64,000 nt of DNA from Parapristionchus giblindavisi. Taxonomy: Eukaryota > Nematoda > Chromadorea > Rhabditida > Diplogasteridae. Positions 55,431 through 64,000 of the stretch are shown piece by piece. A program made the translations under genes and the position numbers. The notes beneath the pieces were generated by a model, which saw nothing but the letters and a program-made list of their open reading frames with translations, was not told where the DNA came from and did no database searches. Every line of letters starts with the position of its first letter. The first letter of the stretch is position 1. Location of the stretch: NCBI GenBank assembly GCA_943737045.1, contig CALSFV010000004.1, positions 445,501-509,500 on the forward strand. The letters are read 5' to 3'.

Positions 55431-55768
55431 ATTGAGAGTGTATATCTCGAGCTGCGCTGCGATTGGATAGTGGGGAGAATAATGAAGTAATATTGTTTAA
55501 TATAAATATATTGTTTAGGAAAAGGTAAAATAAGGTTTATCAAAGCGAACGTTTGGAGAAAATGAGAAAAAAAAGATATTCAATTTATTTTGGGATCATA
55601 CAGCAGAAACAATCTAATGTAAAATGAATGTTAAGATTGAACTCAACAGAGTGAAGCACTATGAAGCTCAATTGTCAATATATTAAAGTTCACACCTTAC
55701 AAATTTAAATCTAATGTGAATGCAAACTTGTACTTATTTTATGAAAATAGTAAAATTTTATTTTTTAG
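55431..55768. other. Intergenic, no gene seen
   Basis: Sequence directly upstream of Thr-rich copy 3 is unrelated to the promoters of its paralogs. No coding signal. Confidence 0.4.
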
Positions 55769-57742
55769 GCAATCGAAGGCCGAACAACACTATCACCCGA
55801 TGCACCAAAGAGCGGTGCTAAGAGAAGTGGTTAGTTTCTTATTTTCATAAAAAAATAAAATTACTACAATCATTCACCATAGACATTCATCGACTGATAT
55901 ACTAGTTGACAGCTACCGAAATTCTAATAGGTGATCTCGGCTCTCAATTTCTTTGTATTTTTTCCAGAATCGTCGTGGTCCGATTGGGGCGAGTGGGGAT
56001 CGTGTCTGTGCGGTCAACAACTGCGAACGAGAGCGTGCGAGACTGGTGATGGAATGCAGACGAATGGATGCAGTGGTAAGCATGATATGATATATTTTAT
56101 CCATGCACATATGCTCTTATGCTCTCCAAAAAGGCGCCCGAAAGGAGAACTGGTAGTGACTCGATCATGCGGTAAAGTAGGTCCGGAGAAGAGATTTAGC
56201 CCTCCGTGCTGAATTGGCCTTGAATTATCTCTGGCCTAGCAGGGAGCACCCGCAGCACTTCGAATAACGTCTTGAATAACGGTTTTTTTTACCTTCATAA
56301 GCACAAAGCGAGACAAATATTGAAAGCGAAAAAAAGAGATTTCAAAAATGCGTATTATATTATTATATGGATTTGAGTAGGGGTTGCGAGAGTACAATAT
56401 GCTAATGCACCAAAATAAAGGTCGATCAGTATGTTCCCCAAGCGATGTAACTCGCAGCTGCGGATCTTGTGATCTTTTAGACATGAGGGGAATATATTGA
56501 AGTCGAAGGCGAAAAAAATAAGTAGTTTTCTCGCGGCTGGGGTCATACTGACAAGATGAGTGTGAGATGAACCCGAATATTAATAGAACATTATTGTATG
56601 AATTTATATATACTCTATAATTATAATCTTATTGTTATTTATATGAATTTTTAACCGGAGTCTAGCCAATGAATAATTAGCAAAATAATAGTCTATGAAG
56701 ATTTGTAAGCGGAGCGAAACATAACTGAACACTGAATGCACTCGTGTAAACAAAAGGTTTGAGAAGAGTTGGCTCTTCTAGTTTATTGGACAGACGCTTT
56801 TCGGGAATTCACCCCACAATCAGTGACAAATTACAAAATCATTGCGTCTCTAGGACGAACACAAATAGTTGTAAAGCATCGTTACATTTCCCTTACATGC
56901 CTACGCCGTAACCCCCTCCGCCGTGTCTCCGTCGTTACGGCGGAGGTTACGGCGTAAGGCAAATGTAGCGATGCATAACCCGTTGTCAGGTTCCTCCTAC
57001 GAGGCTCAATCGTGCTCCGGTGGAGAGTGCCCAAGTGCAGAGAGTTCACCTATAACCTCCGTTCCCCGACCTCCTCCTCCTTCAGTCAAAGACATCAACC
57101 CTCAGGACTTCCTAGCTGCCGGTACGCATTTTTATCATGAAATTATCTAGAATTCCTACCTAAGTGAGACATATTTACTGCAATATCATGCTCATATTTG
57201 CATTAAAGATGATAGATAGAACATACAACGAAATTTCTAGCGAATATTGGCCAATAATTGATCATAATAAGATAAATATTAGCTGAGCAGTATTGGAGTG
57301 TCATAAAAGGGGGATCTAACGGGAAAAAACTTCTTTTTAATTCACTACAGATTCATTAGCAACACTGCTTGGTTAATTTTGATAAAGAGTGTTTCTATAA
57401 TAATTAACAACAATGGTCGTATTCAGAAAACGTAGCCGTCAATCCTGTGAAGCATGATTCTGTGCCTACAAGCGATGGAGGTAAAATTTAAATCTATAAT
57501 TTAGCAAAAATCTTTGCTCGGAGAATAATCAACATAATAGAGAGTGATATGCCACGTAGTGTATCTACATCCGAGTTTACTCTTGATAAATGTGTTTAAA
57601 ATGAAAATGAAACGGAGTGTTGACCTCTGTTATTTGGTTGATTAAAATAATGATGTGAACCAAAAAGTGATTGCTCTTTCCAGATTCCGCTTTCCCCGCT
57701 GGTACCGACTACGCTGAGGGCGACGTCGAATACCAAGTTTAG
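55769..57742 (+). CDS. Thrombospondin type 1 repeat protein (5' end not found)
   Basis: Exons 55769-55829, 55968-56075, 56990-57121, 57427-57480 and 57684-57742 join in frame and end at TAG. The first exon (AIEGRTTLSPDAPKSGAKRS) starts in phase 0 with an acceptor tttttag, so upstream exons must exist. The next two encode one TSP1 repeat: SWSDWGEWGSCLCGQQLRTR, CETGDG, GCSGSSYEAQSCSGGEC. It has the W..W..W, CxxxxxxRxRxC and paired-cysteine pattern. A Pro-rich linker and acidic end (GDVEYQV) follow. TSP1 repeats act outside the cell in matrix or guidance proteins. The 0.9 kb intron inside the TSP1 repeat is filled by a SINE-like repeat and a MITE. Confidence 0.75.
56128..56283. repeat. SINE-like repeat in TSP1 intron
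   Basis: Same body and tail as at 23110-23283: aaggcgcccgaaaggagaac, gatcatgcggtaaagtagg, then cttgaataacg. The box B head seen at 23073 is missing here, so it is 5' truncated. Confidence 0.6.
56875..56975. mobile_element. Palindromic MITE next to a TSP1 exon
   Basis: Hairpin with ends catcgttacatttcccttac and gtaaggcaaatgtagcgatg and an inverted acgccgtaacc core. It ends 14 bases before the exon at 56990, so the MITE lies inside the splice-acceptor region. A single end of the same type occurs at about 61855-61876. Confidence 0.75.
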
Positions 57743-58374
57743 TCCGAAAAATGTCATTCCACGATACCTCAATCGGTGATCTACCGTAATCCCAGTATAT
57801 CCGCTAGGCATCAAATGCTCAAATATTTCATTCACACGTGTCTCGTCCAGGTTTTCTCGTACTTTCGCATTTATCGATTATTGTTGCATCTTTATTTCAT
57901 GCATATCTATAACTATATTTGTTTGTGCAATGCGAAGTTTTCATGAATATTCATTTACATATCTACCCATAACATGTCGCTTCTCTAAAGGATAAGCAAA
58001 TTAATAATAAAGAGTTATTTATATATATATCATTCATTGTTGGAAAGTGACATCTCGATCTAATTTGAAACTCCTATCTATCTGACTATACTATCTCGTT
58101 TTCGTTGTCTGCGAGAGTTCCAAAAATTATAGAATCATGCCCACTGTGTTGGATTATCTAACATGGAATATCTGATATTCCAAATTATGAACTGTTCTCA
58201 TTGATCTAAATCGTTTGTGGATTTAATTTTATTGATGAGGAAAGCAAAAAAGGAAAATGTGATATTTCAATACATTGTTCACAATTCCCACCTTGATATT
58301 AATAATATAACCCGACAAATAAAAAGTGGACAAAAGAATAATAAAATAAATGCAACGAAAAATTGCAAAAAGTA
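57743..58374. other. 3' flank of TSP1 gene, no gene seen
   Basis: Contains an AATAAA-type signal (aataataaagag near 58000). No further coding sequence. Confidence 0.5.
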
Positions 58375-58447
58375 CGATCCCGGGTGGGTTCGAACCACCG
58401 ACCTTTCGGTTAACAGCCGAACGCGCTGCCGATTGCGCCACTGAAGC
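58375..58447 (-). tRNA. tRNA-Asn (GTT)-like, acceptor mispaired
   Basis: Minus strand: box A tggcgcaatcggcagcgcg, anticodon stem ttcgg/ccgaa with loop ctgttaa (anticodon GTT), and T-arm ggtggttcgaacccacc. These are all as in nematode tRNA-Asn. The acceptor strands (gcttcag and cgggatc) pair at only about five of seven positions, so it may be a mutated copy or pseudogene. Confidence 0.65.
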
Positions 58448-58590
58448 ACTGATTCACGTTCATAAATATGTCAAAACGTGTGTTCATATATATTAGTAAT
58501 ACGAAGCATTCCTTCCAAACAGTACACAGTACTTTTTGTAAAGTTTAAAGAAAGTTTATCAAAACGACGCCAAGCCAATTCTGTGCAGTA

Positions 58591-59369
58591 TTATTCCTGA
58601 TCTCCTTTACTCCAACATTCACTCTCACACTCAAGACCGTCCCATAAGGCATAATGCACGCAGCATTTGTAGAACCCTATGCTGGGACCGCCCACTGGTA
58701 GACAGTCCTCCCAGAATGACATTGAGTTACATTTGGTGAGGCACATGTTGTAGCAGGTGAGGTTGGAGAGGTGGAATCTGAAAAATTATGTAATTTTCGT
58801 CAGCAGAAAACAAACAATTACGTACTATTATAGTTGAAAAATGAGACGATTATTGATAATTGATACCTTTAATGACACACCCGAGCGAATTTTACTCTAA
58901 AATGCGGCAATACTGAGAGTATGACCAGAGCGGAGTTTCAAATCATCTCGCGGTGTACCTTTAAAGAAGCAAGCTAATCCCATTTCAATCTTCTCACCTA
59001 CACCTATTTTGAATAGTTTGCCAAAGTGTGCTGGAATGGATCTCTTTTTTTCTTGAGAATATATTTTACCACCAATTTCTGCGCAACCAATACTGCATTT
59101 GAGGGCTTCTTTATTTCCCAAAATTCCCTTGGCGGTAGTGCAGAAATTGATGGAATAATTCACTTTTCAAATTACCTACCTTTCATTGCAATAACACCAA
59201 TCCATGATACCGATTCTTGTTCCATGACAGAAATCCTCGCAATCACTGAGAGAATAAGCGACTGTTGCTAACGACAGTAGCATCAGGAGCTTCTTTAATA
59301 ATTATAATAAACCATAAAATCGTAAAAATAACAAAAAAAATCCACAAAATATATGAAAAAGCTCACCAT
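58591..59369 (-). CDS. Small secreted cysteine-rich protein
   Basis: Minus-strand exons 59369-59367 (ATG only), 59292-59180 and 58777-58591 give 100 residues. A signal peptide (MKLLMLLSLATVAYS) is followed by SDCEDFCHGTRIG, DWCYCNER, LTCYNMCLTKCNSM, EDCLPVGG, YKCCVHYALWDG and LECESECWSKGDQE. There are 12 cysteines in about 85 mature residues, which points to a disulfide-stabilised extracellular protein. The family is not recognised. The start exon being only the ATG is unusual but all phases fit. The promoter region 59400-59560 is duplicated at 63840-64000. Confidence 0.7.
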
Positions 59370-60096
59370 TTCGTTCGAGTTATTGATTGGAATTATGCTC
59401 ACTGCTCATTGTGAATGAAAGATATGAGAGATGTTTCATTCTATATTAACAATATGGACCACTGCTGTGACATTCTACATTCAACATTGGACATTTCTAT
59501 AGGTGCATATATGATGTTTAGATCTATTCCCACAGTCAATCAGCTTTATTTATCTAACATACAATAACATACAACACGGACGCATTTTGTATCATACCTG
59601 CACCTGGGCTGAGCGGTATGAGCATTTTTTCGGCATACAGCATATGCCAAACATTTTTCCGGCATATTTCCGCATGAAAACGAAATATTCGGCATTCATT
59701 TCCAAATCATTATTGTTCCAACATTTCGAGTTTATCAACATTTCGTTATTTTAAAGGAAAACATTTTCATACCAAACCCTACCACTTTTTGTTGTTTCGT
59801 TCGAAAGCTCTCGCTGTGATCAAGTAATTGCAGTGGATACACCATTTCTTCATATTTTAATTTCACGTTTTCATCTTTCTAATTGTTTGTCACATTAGCA
59901 TCTCTCTGTAAGAAATGATAAAATATTATTATTATTATTCTCCTTTTCTAAAGATGTGTTGTTTTAAAGCTGGAGATATCAGGAAAAATTATTTGAGTAT
60001 TTTTCATATTGAAAATACTCACATTTTATTTAATAAATGCCTTGTCGCTTTCGACATGGCATAAACGGCATATTCGGCTCGGGTATCGGGTGTGTA
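59370..60096. other. Upstream region of the cysteine-rich gene
   Basis: 59400-59560 is the likely promoter region and recurs near the right window edge. The rest (59560-60096) shows no gene. Confidence 0.5.
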
Positions 60097-60224
60097 GGGA
60101 CCGAAACCTCACTCAATGGTCTCTTCGACGGGCAATGCTCTCTTTTTGTTAGTTAGCAGAGAAATAGTGTGCGCAATGAAGAGGCCATTGGGAGAGGCCA
60201 CGCTCCCTTTAAAGAAGGGGACCC
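60097..60224. mobile_element. Palindromic MITE (GGGACC ends), full copy
   Basis: From gggaccgaaacctc to aagaaggggaccc, with tcaatggtctcttcgac and gcaatgaagaggccattg inverted inside. Sister of 4784-4914. Confidence 0.7.
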
Positions 60225-60313
60225 ACGAGATTTGGGGAGCGTTATTGACAAGTAGAGCGTGGGACATAGGAAGAGACATTATGTTCTCTACTAGATTTGA
60301 GAGATTTGCCGCG

Positions 60314-60386
60314 TAGAGCATGTAGCTCAGTGGTTAGTAGTCAGCGTTTGTAATCGCGCCACGCGGGTTCGATTCCCGTTTGCAAT
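60314..60386 (+). ncRNA. tRNA-Thr-like sequence
   Basis: Box A tagctcagtggttagtag, loop with TGT (gtttgtaatcg) and box B gggttcgattcccg are clear. The acceptor strands (gagcatg, ttgcaat) do not pair fully. Probably a tRNA-derived repeat; a diverged relative is at 22910-22985. Confidence 0.45.
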
Positions 60387-60725
60387 TTTCTATATATTTG
60401 TCCTGGGGGATCAATGAACTTTATGCTCGGATTACGACACGCCGGGGCACCTAAAATTTTAGAGAAAATTGTTTTTGCATGCAGGAAGATGTGATCGATA
60501 GTTCAGCCTGGCCAGTTTAGTCACGAAAAAACTCGTGGGTCCCCATCTTTAAAACAGTATTGTAACGAAATACAAATAATTATTATATTTATTTATTTTA
60601 TATTTTATCAACGTGTGCAATACACGAAACGAGACACATAAATATGACGAATGAATTAAGTTTGAAATATTATACATAAATGTGATGAATATACCAAGGT
60701 GGTCTCAATGATCGGCAGGGCATCT
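60387..60725. other. Intergenic, no gene seen
   Basis: Separates the tRNA-Thr-like repeat from the 3' end of the small secreted gene. Nothing supportable. Confidence 0.4.
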
Positions 60726-61250
60726 TTATTCCCCGAAGTCAGATATATAGGGATCGAAACAGCGCTCGTTAATACAATGTTCTTTGCATGTCGTGCATGG
60801 CACGGTGGTTATCAGACCAGCATCGTTGACCTTCCTTCTGCTATACCCAGCAGGACAACTACCGGTTATGCTCGGATTGATCTGTGATTAAATTTTTAAG
60901 CAATTCAATCGATGGTCAAGTGGAAATCAGTATTTTCGAGAACAACAATTAGAATAAAACACAGTGCAGCCCGTTCGATTTTTTGTATGCTTCCTCCCCT
61001 TGTGTGGTGTATGAAAAACTTAATTCTATAATAGCTATTCTTGATAAAGAGGCTTTAAAGAAAGAAGAGAAATATATAACTTCTTGTTAGTGAACAATAA
61101 TTATGGTTTTAATAATAAACAAATTAATTAATTAATAAATAAATAATTAATTAAATGACTTACCCGATCGTCACACTCATTTTCATACGCATCCACAGTG
61201 TTGATAGCCAGAAGAAGAAGAAGAACGACCATAGAAAATGCTCGCCTCAT
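60726..61250 (-). CDS. Small secreted six-cysteine protein
   Basis: Minus-strand exons 61250-61164 and 60881-60726 give 80 residues. The signal peptide (MRRAFSMVVLLLLLAINTVD) is strong. The mature part has six cysteines: ENECDDR, GSCPAGYSRRK, TTVPCTTCKEHCINERC, ending DPYISDFGE. Six cysteines suggest three disulfides. I do not recognise the family. It is on the same strand as the cysteine-rich gene at 58591-59369 but not clearly related to it. Confidence 0.75.
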
Positions 61251-61849
61251 TTTCCTTTACGAATAAAGTCAAGATAAGGCATATTTTATATTAGACAATA
61301 TTCTCATATGTATCAGCATGATTCTTGCGCCAAATCATCTTTTCCAGAGAAAAAATTTCGATATTGACTGTAGAAAATACACTTGCTTATTTGGTACGAG
61401 AGTAGTCACAATGAATTTGTTTAGAGAGAGAGAGAGTGAGACCAAGTGAGATAGTATGTAGATCAGAGAGAGCACAAGGAGGAAGGGAAAAGGGGGGGGG
61501 TTGATCGATAGTAGCGAGGCAGTAGCGAGATAGTTGCACAATTACATTTTATACGGATAATCTCATATATTTTTGCTTTGCAAAAATTATAAAATATATA
61601 TAAATACGATGTTACGAACAAAGTAAATATTTTTTGTGAAGTTGAAAGAGTTCATCAAAACAATGCTTAATCTTACAAGGGGATGTTTTGGAGATGTTCT
61701 CTTCATGTAAGGGTTTTCCACTTGGAACCCTACACACTACAAAATATAGGCACATGTAAGTGAAATGTGGTGTTCGTTTACGTGACGATGATATGACATG
61801 TGTGAGAAATGAGAATGGAAGTTCCAATTGAGAGCGCGACTTCGTGACG
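61251..61849. other. Intergenic with a shared purine-rich repeat
   Basis: 61370-61530 (gagagagagagagtgag, agggggttgatcgatag) recurs at 35840-35950 and, inverted, at 43420-43550, so it is a dispersed repeat of palindrome 2 flanks. A 95-codon minus-strand frame ending at 61612 continues from the remnant exon described next but lacks the family cysteines. Confidence 0.5.
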
Positions 61850-61902
61850 ACGCGTAAGGCAAATGTAACGACGAATATGGCAGCAAACGAGAGTAGCAAC
61901 AG
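61850..61902 (-). pseudogene. Signal-peptide exon remnant of a cysteine-rich paralog
   Basis: The minus strand reads ELLLLLSFAAIF after an acceptor-like attaaag, as in exon 2 of the gene at 59292 (KLLMLLSLATVA), and the intron side is also similar (ttataattattaaag). It then runs into a MITE end (cgttacatttgcc) and loses similarity. Confidence 0.55.
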
Positions 61903-62217
61903 GAGCTCCTTTAATATTATAGTTATAATAAAGGAATAGGTACATCCCGTTATTCAAGGCATCCCGTTCAATACATCGAAAGCTTGCCATCTTGCTATAG
62001 TTAAAGATGGTCGCCCGCGAATGTTCTGATAAATCACTACACCCCTCTTATGCGAATGCAACGTGATATGCGAAGAGTTAGCGCAGCCTCTCATCTATCC
62101 CATAGCGCAGTGGTAATCGTTCAGACTCGTTACCCGTTTTATGCAAGTTCGAAACCTATTGCCGAATTTCCTCAATTTTCAAAAAGCGCGCCCTTCCCTG
62201 AACCGGGCCTGATGGTT
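61903..62217. other. Intron-like flank and tRNA-like sequence
   Basis: The start resembles intron 1 of the cysteine-rich gene. Near 62100-62160 there is a box A-like atagcgcagtggtaatcg and box B-like aagttcgaaacc. No gene. Confidence 0.4.
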
Positions 62218-63711
62218 CATTAAGACACCGGCTCAGTGAGATTCCAGGATGTGCCGGACATCGACCTCACCGATTTGGCTCAAAATTTTTTTGTGGATAT
62301 CCCCATGGGCCCCCATCACAAAATGGGTATTCATTTGGGCTGGTTCCTTGAAACACAGATGTGGCGGGTTTTCGAAATTTTAAAACTCGATTTTCACCGA
62401 AAAAAAATGGAGCGACCTAGGACCAATGTTAGTGTCGATTAATTATAAGTATAAATAGACAACAAAAACTGGCTATACGACGGTCCGGAGATCCGATCGC
62501 AAACTGATTTTTTTACCTCTTTAAAACATTCTAAAATTAATTAAAATTTTAAAACAAAAAAGTGCAGTCCAATTTTTGCCGCATCTTATAGAGAAAAAAA
62601 TTCCGCGTCGAATGAGCGAAAAAATTGAAAAATCGAAAGATACCTATTTTGAGAAAAATGGACCTGAAGATGACCCGAAAATATTTTTGTTTTCAAAACC
62701 CCTCATGTTTGTACTCATATTGAAGAGCTCGTCGAGTATAACAACTTTCATATTGAACGTTTTGTCTGAAACTCGTGTACAAGAGAATTACATGAGTTTT
62801 ATTTATTCACACGGTTGTTCACCCAATTTTGAGTTAAACGAAAGTAAAATATTTTTTGTGCACAAATTGATTACGCCTATGTTCTAGAACTGAAAAATCC
62901 ATACTCAATTTGTTGTTTCACGAAAAAAAATTGTCGGCCCCTATTCTGAAAAACATGGTCTCTAAAGTGGTCATGAAAAAAAAGTTGTCGAAACCTTGCC
63001 ATGTTTATACTCATTTTAAAGAACTCGTCGAGTACATCATTTCCCATGTTGGTCGTATTCTATGAAAGTCGTTTGTTCTCAAGATACAAGCAATCTAAAC
63101 GATTAGGATCCAGTAAATCTTAATTCATGTAATTCTCTTGTACATGAGTTTCAGACAAAACGTTCAACATGAAAGTTGTTCTACTCGAGGAGCTCTTCAA
63201 TATGAGTACAAACATGAGGGGTTTCGAAAACAAAAATTTTTTCGGGTCATCTTCAGGTCCATTTTTCTCAAAATAAGTATCTTTCGATTTTTCAATTTTT
63301 TCGCTCATTCGACGCGGAATTTTTTTCTCTATAAGATGCGGCAAAAATTGGACTGCACTTTTTTGTTTTAAAATTTTAATTAATTTTAGAATGTTTTAAA
63401 GAGGTAAAAAATCAGTTTGCGATCGGATCTCCGGACCGTCGTATAGCCAGTTTTTGTTGTCTATTTATACTTATAATTAATCGACACTAACATTGGTCCT
63501 AGGTCGCTCCATTTTTTTTCGGTGAAAATCGAGTTTTAAAATTTCGAAAACCCGCCACATCTGTGTTTCAAGGAACCAGCCCAAATGAATACCCATTTTG
63601 TGATGGGGGCCCATGGGGATATCCACAAAAAAATTTTGAGCCAAATCGGTGAGGTCGATGTCCGGGGTCACCGGCACAACCCTCGAATCTTACTGAGCCG
63701 GTGTCTTAATG
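62218..63711. mobile_element. 1.5 kb foldback (palindrome 4)
   Basis: Perfect outer ends (cattaagacaccggctcagt and its complement) and long, nearly equal arms meeting near 62955. Both arms keep two open frames: one at 62236-62442 mirrored at 63477-63677 (DIDLTDLAQNFFVDIPMGPH...), and one at 62576 mirrored at 63344 (MPHLIEKKIPRRMSEKIEKS...). Neither is recognised. It lies between the remnant exon at 61850 and the promoter copy at 63840. Confidence 0.85.
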
Positions 63712-63829
63712 TTTCTAGCGATCAATAGACTAAATCAGCACAAAAAATAGTGTACTGTACGTAGAATAACTTTTGCTACCTTTCTGTCTTCACAGTTTGT
63801 TGACGATAATATTAGTGGGACACCACCTT

Positions 63830-64000
63830 TAATGATTGTAATTAAGCTCAAATTTAAATGTGAATGATAGACATGCAAGCTATTTCATTCCATATTCATA
63901 TATTCGCTGTGATATGTTCTTCAACATTCAACACTGGAAATTTCGAATACTTAGATGAATACGAGACCTACTCACATAGTCAATTACTTTTATTTATCCG
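63830..64000 (-). promoter_or_regulatory. Duplicated promoter region of the cysteine-rich gene
   Basis: Matches 59395-59560 in the same orientation (gctgtgatatgttcttc with gctgtgacattctacat; caacattcaacactgg; cagtcaat...ctttatttat). The caccat that encodes the start codon there reads caccacc here, so the ATG is lost. It runs off the window edge. Confidence 0.55.

Overview
The window is eukaryotic and almost certainly nematode. Genes are split into short exons by compact introns with GT donors and T-rich, cag-type acceptors, and intergenic DNA is A+T-rich. There is a seven-helix chemoreceptor of the nematode serpentine type, intron-containing histone H1 genes, small secreted cysteine-rich proteins and a thrombospondin-type gene. 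I cannot fix the species; the style fits a rhabditid or diplogastrid worm. Exon limits below were built by hand from splice signals and reading phase, so first exons are the least certain parts.

The dominant theme is inverted duplication. Bases 1-900 reappear inverted at 20293-21188. A palindrome centred near 8.33 kb has arms of about 5.1-8.22 kb and 8.45-14.05 kb; its inner 1.9 kb is almost identical, with its own gene and tRNA-Ser on each side. A second palindrome centred near 39.4 kb (about 31.9-38.67 kb against 40.10-47.74 kb) carries mirrored copies of a Thr-rich secreted protein gene, a tRNA-Ser, an 'SGYGD' gene and histone H1. Two smaller foldbacks lie at about 30.4-31.8 kb and 62.2-63.7 kb.

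The most repeated gene, called SGYGD here, occurs eight times with several fragments. It encodes a small secreted precursor: signal peptide, a Gly-rich block ending RKKRQ, Ala-rich blocks, and a C-terminal RRRRS. The basic sites look like furin-type processing sites, so the likely products are short Gly- or Ala-rich peptides of unknown function. Most copies have a close TATATAA box and several have a tRNA-Ser(AGA) within about 0.9 kb. Copies are at different stages of decay: one lost its promoter and had its stop codon displaced by an insertion, one lost a splice acceptor, one is reduced to its two ends.

Left half (0-30 kb): SGYGD copies, tRNAs, hAT-type and TTAA-type elements, palindromic MITEs, tRNA-derived repeats, an orphan 208-residue gene (19.6-20.5 kb), and fragments of a non-LTR reverse transcriptase and of a chemoreceptor. 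Middle (30-48 kb): the H1 palindrome. Right (48-64 kb): another SGYGD copy, an intact chemoreceptor gene (50.4-53.2 kb), a third Thr-rich gene, a thrombospondin type 1 repeat gene (55.8-57.7 kb), a tRNA-Asn-like sequence and two small secreted cysteine-rich genes (58.6-61.3 kb). Four transposon insertions can be read precisely from target-site duplications, and one of them is present in only one palindrome arm, so it postdates that duplication. Apart from histone H1 in chromatin, the predicted products are mostly secreted or on the cell surface; no operon or shared pathway is evident.
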